Shown: positions 22,945 to 34,282 of the stretch, piece after piece
Layout of the letters: each line of letters opens with the position of its first letter
How positions within the stretch are numbered: position 1 is the stretch's first letter
Assembly (NCBI GenBank): GCA_950097015.1
Contig: CATNEN010000039.1
Location: 11,440,001-11,504,000 of the forward strand
Reading direction: 5' to 3'
From: Macrostomum hystrix
Lineage: Eukaryota; Platyhelminthes; Macrostomidae
DNA length: 64,000 nucleotides
Translations under genes and position numbers: made by a program
Notes under the pieces: generated by a model
Seen by the model: only the letters and a program-made list of their open reading frames with translations
The model's database searches: none
What the model was told of the DNA's origin: nothing

Positions 22945-24510
22945 CGAGGGGTGTCCAAAAAGTAGTGATACTTTTGGCTCTAGATCTTCCCTGCATGCTT
23001 GAAATTTAATGAGTTTGGTGTCATTGGAAAGCGTAAAGTCTTATCTTAAATTTGAATGCAAATTAGAGATTAGATGTTCATTTTACAACAAGTTTCGCAA
23101 AATTACGAGGTGTGGCCAGAAAGTAAAGAGACTTTGGCTACAAAAACTTTCAGAACAAATGATTAAAAATTCAGTCAACTGCAGCCTTCAAATTAATTGC
23201 CACCACCTTCAACGCATCGCCTCAATCGCTGGTGCCAGCTCCTGATGCAGCCCTCGAAGTCACCCTTAGTGACATTTCTCAGCACCCCTGTCACTCTCTC
23301 CTTGATGGCGTCCAATTCTTCAAATCTGGATCCTTTGAGGACCTGCTTCACCTTGGGAAAGAGCCAGAAATCACACGGCGCCATATCCGGTGAATTAGGT
23401 GGTTGACTCAACTCTGCAACTCAACTCACTTGGCGTTGTCCAATCGAAGCTGTTTCTGATCGTCAGTGAGCAACTTAGGCACCATCTCCACACACACCTT
23501 CCTCATTGCTAAGATCTTCGACAAGAATGTTTCTAACTGACTCCTTGGCCATTCCCAACTCAGCAGCGATCATTCTGATGGTACTTCTTTCAAGACTGAG
23601 CAGTTTCTGCACAAACGCAAATCAATAATGTGCACTCCAAGGAAGGGCAGCGACATGCCATATTCACGGAATGGAGCATCGGAAAGAGTGTGTTGGAGAT
23701 CCACCAGGAGATGTCGGGGATCCATCGGAGATCCATCATCTGTGCAGCATTCAGGAGCTACCGCTGGATCGAAAATTTTGAGTCAGGGAGGACAAATGTG
23801 GCTGACTTGCACAGGTCAGGAAAATCATTGGCACCAGGTTCAGAAGCCTTGGCTGACCGGATTCTGGACCTACTAGAAGAAGACTGCAGGCTGACAATTT
23901 GTGAGATGGCGCATAGACTCGACACCCCGCCATCAACAATTCATCTCTGCATGACCAGCATCGACTTCGTGAAACTCTGAGTGCCCGTTGGATTCCGAAG
24001 CTCCTCACGCCTGATCTGAGACTGCAGCGCCAGCGGACATGCCAAGGCAACCTGGATCTGGTCAGTCAGTCAGTCACTGGTGACGAGTCGTAAAGCGCCA
24101 TCTGAGAGGCCATGTCCACGCCAACCGTGATCACCTGGAGCAGGAAGTTCACGTGATTCCGCCACAGGTCTACGCAGATGCGATTGATGGCTTGATCAGT
24201 CGCTGGCAAAAGTGTGTGATTTCTGGTGGTAACTTTGTTGAAAAAACTTCACCTCCTGATGATGATGATGCATGCTAATTGCGGAACTCCTGCTGACCTG
24301 TTGCGTCTTGTGGATTTCATTGTAACTCTATGGCGGACCTTGTTCTATGCTTCTAGTTGTAACTGGTTGAATAGTTCAAATTTCGTCATATTTCAGTAGT
24401 CAAATTTAAGATTAAACTTTCCGCTTTCCAATGACACAAAACTCATTGAATTTCAAGCATGTAGGGAAGATCCAGAGCCAAAATTATCTCTACGTTTTGG
24501 ACACCTCTCG
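22945..24510 (+). mobile_element. Tc1/mariner element, broken, with about 90-bp terminal inverted repeats
   Basis: The left end (CGAGGGGTGTCCAAAAAGTA, then ATCTTCCCTGCATGCTTGAA) and the right end are matching inverted repeats of about 90 bases; the right end lies at about 24420-24510. On the plus strand 23630-23980 encodes the transposase helix-turn-helix part (RHAIFTEWSIGKSVLEIHQE). A different frame at about 23991-24090 gives RWIPKLLTPDLRLQRQRTC and VTGDES, the first catalytic-Asp region. About 24150-24250 gives a C-terminal piece (VYADAIDGLISRWQKC). The middle is missing and frames shift, so it is inactive. TA precedes the left end; the right TA is mutated to CA. Confidence 0.8.
23104..23625 (-). 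mobile_element. Second mariner relic, inverted inside the first
   Basis: Minus-strand frames give IRMIAAELGMAKESVRNIL (paired-like HTH), then, in another frame, RKVCVEMVPKLLTDDQKQL, then after a deletion the C-terminal SQPPNSPDMAPCDFWLFPKV, RFEELDAIKERVTGVL and SWHQRLRRCVEGGG. Its own end (ACGAGGTGTGGCCAGAAAGT) sits at 23104. The sequence differs from the surrounding element, so it is a nested insertion, not a simple inversion. The catalytic middle is missing. Confidence 0.75.
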
Positions 24511-24519
24511 CACATTCGA

Positions 24520-25065
24520 GCTTAGAACCATACTTTTTTTAGAAGAAGCAAGTTTTTAATTATAAGCCATTTTCGTTATATCTGTTGCGCTAAAAATAGC
24601 TCGTTTTTACTACATGTACAAACAGGGCTATGCTTGTAACACTGAATATTTCTAATACTGCGAGTATCTACTAGCGAGTATAGCGAAGCATTTGAGTTCG
24701 GCTGAGACAATTTGTTTGATTACATTTCCGAGTATATTTTTCTTTCAGGCTTCTTTCTGCGTGTTCCGCCGGGAATAAGCAAAACTATTTAAGGGCTTTA
24801 TTTCTGTGGCCTCCAGATAAATTAATGACTGATTCGCCTTCACGCACTGCTGGTTCGACTCCTGACTCAGGTTCGACTCCTGACTCAGGTTCGACTCCTG
24901 ACTCAGATTCGACTCAGAGGTTGCTAAAATTAGAGAGATGTTCTAGGTACAATAAGTATTCTCTATTTAAGAGCGATTCACTGCTCGAGATTTCAATTAC
25001 CAGGCTTTCAGGCTTCAGTTCGGAATGCTCAATTGGTGATCAGAGTGCATATATACTCTGATTTG
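24520..25065. other. Intergenic with small tandem repeat
   Basis: Three to four copies of an 18-bp unit (GGTTCGACTCCTGACTCA) occur at 24850-24912. The surrounding 78-codon frame (24825-25061, +) is mostly this repeat and is not a convincing gene. Confidence 0.5.
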
Positions 25066-25067
25066 GA

Positions 25068-25073
25068 TTTATT
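25068..25073 (-). terminator. Polyadenylation signal of the neuropeptide gene
   Basis: AATAAA on the minus strand, 27 bases after the stop codon of the prohormone frame. It supports the frame being a real, short transcript. Confidence 0.6.
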
Positions 25074-25099
25074 CAGCGGTATTTTAAGTTATTAAGCTT

Positions 25100-26080
25100 T
25101 CACAAGGTCTCAAAGTCACTCGCTTTGAAGCTATTGTGGAATGGTCGCTTCTTGAAGTCGCCAGCTCCGAAGCTGTTACGGAACCCTCGCTTCTTGAAGT
25201 CGCCAGCTCCGAAGCTGTTACGGAACCCTCGCTTCTTGAAGTCGCCAGCTCCGAAGCTGTTACGGAACCCTCGCTTCTTGAAGTCGCCAGCTCCGAAGCT
25301 GTTTCGGAACCCTCGCTTCTTGAAGTCGCCAGCTCCAAAGCTGTTTCGGAACCCTCGCTTCTTGAAGTCGCCAGCTCCGAAGCTGTTTCGGAACCCTCGC
25401 TTCTTGAAGTCGCCAGCTCCGAAGCTGTTACGGAACCCTCGCTTCTTGAAGTCGCCAGCTCCGAAGCTGTTTCGGAACCCTCGCTTCTTGAAGTCGCCAG
25501 CTCCGAAGCTGTTACGGAACCCTCGCTTCTTGAAGTCGCCAGCTCCGAAGCTGTTTCGGAACCCTCGCTTCTTGAAGTCGCCAGCTCCAAAGCTGTTTCG
25601 GAACCCTCGCTTCTTGAAGTCGCCAGCTCCAAAGCTGTTTCGGAACCCTCGCTTCTTGAAGTCGCCAGCTCCGAAGCTGTTTCGGAACCCTCGCTTCTTG
25701 AAGTCGCCAGCTCCAAAGCTGTTTCGGAACCCTCGCTTCTTGAAGTCGCCAGCTCCGAAGCTGTTTCGGAACCCTCGCTTCTTGAAGTCGCCAGCTCCGA
25801 AGCTGTTTCGGAACCCTCGCTTCTTGAAGTCGCCAGCTCCGAAGCTGTTTCGGAACCCTCGCTTCTTGAAGTCGCCAGCTCCGAAGCTGTTACGGAACCC
25901 TCGCTTCTTGAAGTCGCCAGCTCCGAAGCTGTTGTGAAATGGTCGCTTGAGTATGCCTCTATTTTCTAAGCTATTGTTGACCGAGTCACCGCCGTCAAAG
26001 TCTTCGTCTGCTGCAGCCGCGTGAAGAACGGCCAGACAGAAAACGGCTGAAGCAATTAGCAGATTTCGCAGTTGCGGCAT
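25100..26080 (-). CDS. Multi-copy neuropeptide prohormone (GFRNSFGAGDF peptides)
   Basis: A 326-residue precursor. It has a signal peptide (LLIASAVFCLAVLHAAA, cleavage probably before DEDFDG), a short acidic spacer and a dibasic LKR. Twenty 14-residue units follow: the first PFHNSFGAGDF-KKR, then 18 copies of GFRNSFGAGDF-KKR, then PFHNSFKASDFETL and stop. Every unit ends with KKR, the recognition site of prohormone convertases, so cleavage would yield about 19 copies of an 11-residue peptide. No Gly precedes KKR, so the peptides would not be amidated. Multi-copy, non-amidated peptides recall the pedal peptide/orcokinin group, and the GFRN start recalls allatotropins, but I cannot assign it. 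A TCTACAG acceptor 20 bases before the ATG suggests a 5' UTR intron. AATAAA follows the stop by 27 bases. Confidence 0.88.
   Translation of the reverse strand: MPQLRNLLIASAVFCLAVLHAAAADEDFDGGDSVNNSLENRGILKRPFHNSFGAGDFKKRGFRNSFGAGDFKKRGFRNSFGAGDFKKRGFRNSFGAGDFKKRGFRNSFGAGDFKKRGFRNSFGAGDFKKRGFRNSFGAGDFKKRGFRNSFGAGDFKKRGFRNSFGAGDFKKRGFRNSFGAGDFKKRGFRNSFGAGDFKKRGFRNSFGAGDFKKRGFRNSFGAGDFKKRGFRNSFGAGDFKKRGFRNSFGAGDFKKRGFRNSFGAGDFKKRGFRNSFGAGDFKKRGFRNSFGAGDFKKRGFRNSFGAGDFKKRPFHNSFKASDFETL
25135..25945. repeat. 42-bp coding tandem repeat (neuropeptide array)
   Basis: Nineteen or so 42-bp units, nearly identical. Variation is limited to TTC/TTT (Phe) and CGT/CGA (Arg) choices within units, both silent in the prohormone frame. 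Frames on the other strand stay open only because the unit is a multiple of three. Confidence 0.9.
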
Positions 26081-27735
26081 GGCTTCTCAATGTCGCCTGT
26101 AGATAGATAACAATTAGGCGAGTTAGGCAATGAGGGTCCGATGCTGCAATTATGGCATCTAAAACTTATTACGCAATGGCAATAGTTCCGTTACCGAGCG
26201 ATGCAACAGGAAGCAACTATCAAGTCCTCACCAACAGTCGGAGGATGTTCACGCCTTCGGAGACGCTGGCTCAAACGTGTGAAAGCCTGAAACGCGAAGA
26301 GGGGCCCGCTCTGAGAAGCTGTTTTTAGGCCTTATCTGGCCCCTGAGCTCAGCCAATCGCTTTCGACCAATTAGAAACAGGATCGGGGTGGATGGTCTTC
26401 ACGACAGCCTTGGATCGGCGTGAGAGACAAGCGGTGCATAAGTTATTCACGAGGCTGTTAGCAAAGCGAGAATACACAGACAAATAGATTCCGCTGCCAC
26501 ACGAACGCTGGCGTAAATTTTAGTTCCAACAAAGATTTTTAAATGCTTCGCTTAAATAATACATGGCCAAGTTGTTAGTACAATTTTGTCGCTTACCTGC
26601 TATTAGCGCTAGCTGATCTCGCTTGCCTCAAACTAATAAACGAATTATATATGCGCTATGGACATTGTAATGTCGCATTCCTAAAATATCCATGCTAAAA
26701 GAAATAGTCGCAGTATCCAACTTTCATCTCTGATCGATTGATCAATGTTACGAAAACTAATCTATTCATGAGCGAAAAAGCAAGTTTTTTGCGCCGAGAT
26801 TTGGGATTGTGCCGAGAAATGGTAATACCTCCGTTCTAGGCCACTGAATGGGATCTTGTCAGGGTCAAACAACAAATATTTAAGAAATAACTCGTTTGTC
26901 GGAATAATAAGAGCAACATAATTGACAAACCCTTGGGCTACCCATTACACCTACCCCATTTTGCCAGTCAACAGCACATCTGCAGCTGTGGCGCGGCGCA
27001 ACGCATCTGAAGGCTCAGTACGGCTGTTCAGTCCATGGACTGGTGGGTGCCACACCCACTCTCACTTACCTCGGTTAATGCTCGGAGACTAGGTAAAGAG
27101 AAGTTGTACAAAGTCAAGAATCGTGACACAAACTGTTCTTCGAAGCCTGACCTTCAAGTCAATCTCTAATCTCTATAGGCTAAAATCCGGACAAAGCAAA
27201 GTCAAGGCAAAGTGAAAGCTTAGATGAGTGAAATCATTGGAATATTCAAACAAATTTCTTTGATGTTTTTGCTTTTTAATGGCTATAGTTTGTGTATAGC
27301 AGCAACAAAGCTTGCAGTGATTGACAAATCCGAATAAAGGACTTCTGGCAACTGCATTACAATTCCATCTACCTTTGGGACCTAATCGATTAGCAGTGTT
27401 TTGTTTTGTCTTGTTTCGCTGTCCCTAAAAGCAAATTCTGCATGCAGAACTGCATGTCAAAAGCAGCGAAAATGTATACGACCCCACGAAGCAAGTCAGT
27501 GCGACAGGTGTTTGTCAGACGTTCACGAGAAATGCGAGACGTTTTTTCACACATTTAAAATAGCAACACAACTTACACAGCTCAACTTTGCTGCTGCAAA
27601 TCATCTTTTTTTGCAGATTTCTCTGATACAGAGAAACATTTTGATGCGTTTGCAATAGAACGATAAATACACTCGTATACAGAAATTACAAGTTTAGCCG
27701 AGAATCAAGTCCGTTTTGAAGCCCGCTGCAAAGTC
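26081..27735. other. Intergenic, upstream of the prohormone
   Basis: Should hold the 5' UTR exon and promoter of the prohormone gene; I cannot place them. An 85-codon frame at 27401-27658 is not recognised. No repeats stand out. Confidence 0.3.
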
Positions 27736-27737
27736 AC

Positions 27738-27955
27738 ATTGAAGATGGCGGAGAGAAGACTTAAGGGCTAGTCGTCGTACAATATACGATGATCAGAAAG
27801 TTTGAGTAGATGTAACATACCTGTGTGAGTGTGTGCCTGCGTAAATTATCTGTGTGCGTTTTGTGCTCAGGAATTGGTAGAATTAGCTCTCGGTGGCTGC
27901 GGTTTGACTGTCGCCAAACGATGTCTCAGTGCCCGCAGCCCTCTGCTGAGACTGC
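27738..27955 (+). repeat. tRNA-derived SINE, badly degraded
   Basis: Retains GGAGAGAAGACTTAAGGGCT, CCTGTGTGAGTGTGTGCCTG, CTGTGTGCGTTTTGTGCTCAG and GCCCGCAGCCCTC; the head is lost. Confidence 0.6.
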
Positions 27956-28174
27956 GGTGGTAAAAATTGACACATTTAAAGTTTCACATTTTACAGCAAA
28001 AAGCCACTGTGCCAAAAGCTCTCTCAGTGTACCAATATCCCAACCTGTACCAACTTTGTCAATAACAGCTATTCAAAGAGAAAATTAAAAGAAAGAGCTG
28101 AATTTTATTTAGACAATCAGTTACTTATCATTTTATCAATGATCTGTCGGTACATCACGTCGATCGAGGGTGGC

Positions 28175-29420
28175 TGATACCAGAAGAGGTACTTTAACTA
28201 CCCAATGCCTACTTCACGAGTAGCTCCCAAACCGAGTCACCAATTTTCGTGAAAGTCCACCATGCATATGAACCAAAACATTCCGCCCTCGTCAATGAAC
28301 TATAACTTTCAAAGATGTTCGACGTCAGCATTGCTGAGATATTCAACTATTCTAGTCGAAGACCCTGGTGACATGGACAAATAACATTGCCTTGTATGGA
28401 CCTCTATGGCAAATCCATATTGGTGCGAAAATGCAAAAAACTATTCAAAAAACTTTGGTGGCTGCGCCAGAAGCAACTGCAGATTTCTACACGCTGGCCT
28501 CATTGAGTCCGACGCATGTGAAGTGGGTGGAGGCGCAGTTCTGCATTTTGACGACAGAAACTCGACCTGGCTTTATGTCGACTAGCAAATTGACTGCGAC
28601 AGCGCGTTCGAGGAGCTATACATCAACCTCAAAGAGTGCGCCGCCCGCTGCTGGCGCTTCTGCAGCATTATGAAGTCTTCCGGGGCCGCTCGATCGCGAT
28701 TTACACTGACAGAACTGCCCCCTGCGGCATCATCAATGCCGGCTCCGCTAAACACCGCGGCAACACCGACTTGCAGCGTCGTGTCGCCCTGACCTGCATC
28801 CAGCAGGACATCATCATTCGAGCGCATCACGTGCCTGGCCGTTTCCAGCTGCTCGCTGACCCGCTTTCAAGGGTCCTCGACCCCAGCCCGCTGGCTAATT
28901 TTCTTATTCGCTTTTACAGCACCTGCTATGTGCCGACCAGCTTTCTTGCCTCTGCTTGCTTGAGTCCTGCCGCTGCCTCCCGCCTCATTTTTGCAGTTCC
29001 GCCTCCCGTAGTCTCGGTTCCCGGCCTCTCTGAGCCCGCCCACCGACTGCTCAGGCAATCCGACTGCAGCTACCTGGCATGCCAGCTCGCCGCCGTGTCC
29101 TGGTATTACAAAGCAAGCGGCAATACCTCCCAACGCCAGCGGTAGAGCGCTCTCGACCTGACTCTCGTCTTGACTTGTGACTCTGTCCCAGTTCTGGGAT
29201 TTTCGGACTCATTTCGCATGCCTCTCGCCTATATTGGTGGTTTTTGCCACAAAACAATCGAGAATCGTTGAATATCCCAACGATGCCCATGTGTTTGTGA
29301 TTCTGGAAGTAGTTTTATCGGATAGAGCGGAATTAGCCCGTGTTCTGCATTTTTCATGGCGATTGGTTGAATATTTTACGGGATACAGGAAAATAAAATT
29401 GTGAGTATTTGAAATGCCCC
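28175..29420. mobile_element. MITE copy split by a retrotransposon fragment
   Basis: 28198-28450 aligns with 41455-41690 (shared TGCCTACTTCACGA, GCTCCCAAACCGAGT, CTATGGCAAATCCATATTGG). 29170-29420 aligns with the right part of that element and ends TATTTGAAATGCCCCCGTG, the family's terminal repeat. Between them lies unrelated retrotransposon DNA (28490-29150). Confidence 0.6.
28490..29150 (+). mobile_element. DIRS-like retrotransposon fragment (RNase H)
   Basis: The frame from 28636 reads LLALLQHYEVFRGRSIAIYT, DRTAPCGIINAGSAKHRGN, and HHVPGRFQLLADPLSR. This is the RNase H arrangement seen in DIRS/Ngaro-type and some Ty3-type elements (TD.TA, then HIPG...AD.LSR). The upstream SAFEELYINLKE piece is frame-shifted. 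Downstream, a Pro/Ala-rich tail ends at 29143. It is a fragment only, with no RT core or ends. Confidence 0.6.
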
Positions 29421-29424
29421 CGTG

Positions 29425-30525
29425 CTTTTTCTACTGTTTAATGTGGAGTTGGAGACTTTGCATTTTCATGTATTTTTGTGTCACTCCTCATCCGTTGGCT
29501 GCTGCGGCAGAAGTCAGTAATATTCAACCCCATCATTATCATACCTCGTGAAGTAATCCTGGATTCAGATCGCGGTGTTAATCGCCCCCCAGCTTAGCCA
29601 CCATTTTTTATGTTCGAAAGAAAAATCGACGATGCAGTTTTATGCACAGCCAGCTCTAAAGCTGAAGCTACTCATAATTCCTAGAATGCTCTGTCGAGGA
29701 GCGAATTCAGTTTGTGAAGAGCCTCGCGTCTGTCCTCGTTTCTTGTCCTTCCCAGGTCTTGCACAGAGCGCATCAGCATCTTCTGAAGTCGCGACAATGG
29801 AAAATCCCTAGTGAAAGAAATTTCACCTTTGAGCAAAAATTCTCTTTATTTTTCTGTCGATCTTCAATTGCTATTTGCTCACCTGACGGGCGGGCGATAT
29901 TTGAGTAAGAGGTTGGCGCGGAAGGCTTGCGTCGGGATTTCAATGTGTGTTCCAGCAGTTTCCTTCTCAAACGGCCCTCCGAGCTGCTTCTTGAGCACAA
30001 GAGTGAGCAGCCCATCTCACCTGACAGATCGTGACAAGCTGGAAGAAGCACCTCTAGACGAAAACAAAAAATTGTGAAATTCATCGCAAATGGGGCAGCA
30101 AACAGTGGGACGAAGCACTTGGATTGGAGGCCCTTGCAACATCCCAATTTATGCTCCGAGAAAAGCGTTTAAGAATGGAATAACTTCAAAGCCTTGTTCA
30201 GGCAGTAACTGCCCAAAATTTGCAGGTCCAGAGCCTTCTATGCTTTGTAGGGCCTTGCCTGAGTTAATTTTATGACAACCCTCCACTCCAAATAAGAAGG
30301 GATTGATTCACTCGCTCTCTGAACAGGCCTTGCTCAAACAGGGAAAGAACTTCAAGAATTTTGCTGCAGCTAGCCAAACTTTAAAATGCTTAAGTTAACA
30401 ACTTGAGCTGGTGTTCTTCAGTAATTACCCATTTGAGTTCGTCAAGACTGCTTAAAGGTTTGCTAGCAATAGTGCACTGATGAAGCATCTAGACAGGGCC
30501 AATTAAAATCATGTCAGCAAGAGTG
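29425..30525. other. Intergenic; possible exon or relic on the minus strand
   Basis: Minus-strand frames contain a block reading LLTLVLKKQLGGPFEKETAG and IEIPTQAFRANLLLKYRPPV (about 30024-29893), followed by a CAG|GTGAGC donor-like site. Upstream minus-strand pieces read SGPANFGQLLPEQGFEVIPF. The pieces look protein-like but carry stops and frame shifts and match nothing I know. Possibly a pseudogene or an unrecognised transposon. Confidence 0.3.
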
Positions 30526-30529
30526 TCTG

Positions 30530-31275
30530 ACAGGTGAATTAGTGCACAGCAGGTGGGTTAGTGCCTAACAGCTGTGTTGTTGTCTAACAGGTGCGTTGTT
30601 TTCTAACAGGTGTGTTGTTGTCTAACAGGTGTGTTGTTGTTTAACAGGTGTGTAGTTGTCTAACAGGTGTGTTGTTGTCTAACAGGTGTGTTGTTGTCTA
30701 ACAGGTGTGTTGTTGTCTAAAAGGTGGGTTGTTTTCTAACAGCTGTGTTGTTGTCTAACAGGTGCGTTGTTTTCTAACAGGTGTGTAGTTGTCTAACAGG
30801 TGTGTAGTTGTCTAACAGGTGTGTTGTTGTCTAACAGGTGTGTTGTTGTCTAACAGGTGTGTTGTTGTCTAAAAGGTGTGTTGTTGTCTAACAGGTGGGT
30901 AGCTGTCTAACAGGTGTGTTGTTGTCTAACAGGTAGATTAGTGTCTAACAGTTAGAATAGTGTCCAACAGGTGTGCTGTTGTCCAACAAGTGTGTTGTTG
31001 TCTAACAGGTGGGTAGCTGTCTAACAGGTGTGTTGTTGTCTAACAGGTAGATTAGTGTCTAACAGTTAGAATTGTGTCCAACAGGTGTGTTGTTGTCTAA
31101 CAGGTAGATTAGTGTCTAAGAGGTAGAATAGTGTCTAACAGGTAGATTAGTGTCTAACAGGTAGAATAGTGTCTAACAGTTAGAATAGTGTCTAACAGGT
31201 GTGTTGTTGTCTAACAGGTAGATTAGTGTCTAACAGGTAGATTAGTGTCTAACAGGTGTGTGTTGTCTAACAGGT
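30530..31275. repeat. 19-bp minisatellite, TGTCTAACAGGTGTGTTGT
   Basis: About 38 imperfect copies, all built on GTCTAACAGGT with variable right halves (GTGTTGTT, AGATTAGT, GGGTAGCT). Higher-order blocks are visible. Unit variants cluster, as expected from replication slippage. Decayed copies continue to about 31400. Confidence 0.9.
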
Positions 31276-31279
31276 GAGC

Positions 31280-34200
31280 TTTTATGTTAGAAATCGGCAA
31301 GTGTCTAACACGAAAAACGTATATCTGTTTTCTAACTTTTGAGCTATTATGTGACTGGTAGAAAGTGTCTAACAGATGGGCTAGTTTAAGCAAACAAACA
31401 AGAGTCTAGTATAGTTTGCAGATTGACAAGTGTCTTGCCTAATGGCTCAAGTCTAAAATGTGTTTGAGTGATAAGCAAGTGTGACTAATGGCACCAAAAG
31501 TTGATCCTGAATACTAGATCTCACGATTATACGCTTACTATGGGCTATTTTTATAACTGGATTTCAAACCAGGCCTCTTTTAATACTGATTCTATGCAAA
31601 ACTTTTATGCCTTGTCGTTGTTATTGGTTTTGTAGTCCCCACGAGCCTGAAAGCTTTTTACACTCACTTTCAGCACAATAGCGCGTGCATAGAAATGTCT
31701 TAATGTTCTCCTTAATGTCATGACACGCTCGAGACAGGGTAAAAATACAATTTTTCTCCCATTCCTTTGATTTTAACGCTAAGTTAATTTTTCTCCGATT
31801 TAACCAATCGATTTTCCCATATAATCTATCAATCCTCACAGCCAACCAGTCTATTCTCTCTGCCAATAAGTTATTTCAGTCAAGCAATCGTTTTTAACAT
31901 TTAATTTATCGATTTCTGTCTATTAATAAAAAAGATTTATTGATTAATCAATATATAATATCATTCTATTCTACGTGAGTTATGATGTGATTGTTATTTC
32001 TTTGCAACTTCGATTGCCTAAAATAGTCTTACATTTTTTTATATCCTGACGAGGTGACTGACTGTATTCATTCATAGTGTGCTCATAGTTTTTCTCGACT
32101 ACTCAGATAGATCCTCGGAATAATGCTGTGAAATGCAATTCAAATGAGCATTGTGGAGTCATCTGGTGGCAAACAAAGAGTTTGGTGCATTGTAAAAACG
32201 GCTCATTCTATTTTTAAACCCTCACCTGCAGATTCTTCTTGCCCTAGACTCCGCGACATCAAGCCGGGCTTGCTACTAAGTGCTGATACACAGGAAAGCT
32301 TCGGCATAGCAGCTGTGGCCATAGCAGCAGCAGACATAGCCGGCATTGAATCTCTGCCAATGCAGAACTGGTGTCACTGTTCTCACTGAGTGCACTTTTT
32401 GTACACTCATTTTATTCTGCAGCCACAGCTTGTCATTTTCCTCATTAGCTTGAATATGGGGTAAATTGGACAGAACAGAACTGAACAGATAGATGTACAC
32501 AGATTTTGGCCCGACTGTGTCAATTGTATTTCTATCGAATCTGTACGGATTTAGATCTTTAGTAGGTGTTTACTGTACTGGTATTTTTTGTTGGTTTTAC
32601 AAAAAAAATAAACAGCAAGTTTTGCCTTCAAGCAGTAGATGCACTGAGAGCTTTCGACAGAAACATTTCGTTTACATATCATACTGGAAGCACCGCTTTA
32701 AAGTTCATTAAAATTCTCCCTTATGTACTTTTACTGCTATATCCTGCCTCAAGAATGTTTAATCTGCAACTTTATTGAGCTTCAGGGATTTAGTAAGTAA
32801 AGCTCGCACCTCTGTGTCACTCGCGGTGGTGAATTAGATTGTGAATGACGCAAATGCAGGACTCCCTCAACTGATAGGACGCAGCCTTTTGATGTTTCAA
32901 ATTGCAAGCTAAGTAGATAAGCTGATAAGAGCAACGGTACCGGCTCCACCTTATCTATATTCCTAGAAAGTGACAAGGTGAGCGCAAAGGTGCGAAATAT
33001 TAATCGATGGCTAACCTAATAATAATCTATGATGGACCAGTTATCTAAATTGACTTTAGTAAAAGCGAAGACAAGGAGAATGAATATTTGCATGCCGCGT
33101 GCGTCATCAATCGTCTTTGCATGAATATTGAATTGGCTAACTATTGATAGCAAAGCGATAGTATTTTTTATATTTCTACCTGCACGAATTATAACATATC
33201 TGTTTAAAATCAGAGTGATGAAGCTGCTTTGTAAGGCTCAGATTTCTATCAGGAAATTTTAGCGACAAAGCCGGCACGACCAACTCCTTCTTTGCCAAAC
33301 CCTACAGCAGTGACTGGGATCGATTGACTGCTCGACCATATGTAGGCCTTCTTCCCAAATGTATATTTTTAATTCTCCATTAGAGTCTCCTAAGTCTCCA
33401 TTAGAGCTTCCAGCAGAACAGTCTAGCTTAAATCCTTAAATCACTGGCTGCTTCGAGTCGAGTCCTGTCGTTCTTGAGACATTGCCTTCAGCAAACACCA
33501 AGGACTGGCAATCCATGCCCCGTTTAAGTCTGAAACAAAAAGTCCGGTTTCATAGTTCGTTTGCAGAGGAAGGAATTCATCCTTATTGCTTATTGATTGG
33601 CCAGATCTTCAGATCTGTGCAGCTCGCAGCTTACAGCTTTCACACTACCAGAAATTGTACTTTCCTTTAAGTTCACTTTCGAGGAACTTTACTTTCCAGG
33701 AAATTTACTTACCAGGACTTTTTAATTGCCACGGGCTTAATTCCTGAAATTTTTCCTTCAGGGAATTTACACTTTCTGAGAACTTACTTTCCAGGAAGTT
33801 AGCTTTCTAGGAATTTCATTTTCCCGGAAGTTTACTTACTAGCAAATTTACTAACAAGGAAATTCACATTCCAAGAATTTCACTTTCCAGGAATAAAGTT
33901 TTCCTGAATTTCTGAGGCTTCTTCACTTTCCAAGAATTAAACTTTCCCGAAAATTTACTTTCAAAGCATTTCATTTTCAGGGCGTAACAAAGGCCTTCCT
34001 GCACTGAAATAAATTGTCTGTTAAAGTTAGACATTTAGTCTACATTAGCACTCAAATTTAGAGCTAAATGGCCCCTTACCACGTCCTGTGCATTCAAAGA
34101 CATACAATGAAACTGTTGTTGAGTATAAATTGATGCGATATGCACGGGCTACATTAAGCTTTAACTTAAGGTGGATATAGTTGACTCATTTTTTATTACA

Positions 34201-34280
34201 TGCGCAATAAACTACTACTTTGAGTTAGTAGTCAACATCGATATTCGGATACTCAATATTTCGAATATCCGGAGTGCGAA
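31280..34280. other. Intergenic, no gene recognised
   Basis: AT-rich. 31780-31870 has a loose repeat around ATCGATTTTCCC/CAATCTATTCTC. Frames of 60-80 codons (31621-31866 -, 32144-32389 +, 32493-32711 +, 33482-33670 +) are not recognised. 33670-33970 has degenerate repeats of ACTTTCCAGGAATTT. Confidence 0.35.
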
Positions 34281-34282
34281 TA

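Noticed and set aside
25125-25969. Two plus-strand 270-codon frames over the neuropeptide array
   Set aside because: Shadows of the minus-strand prohormone. They lack a signal peptide and accumulate amino-acid changes where the prohormone frame has silent ones.
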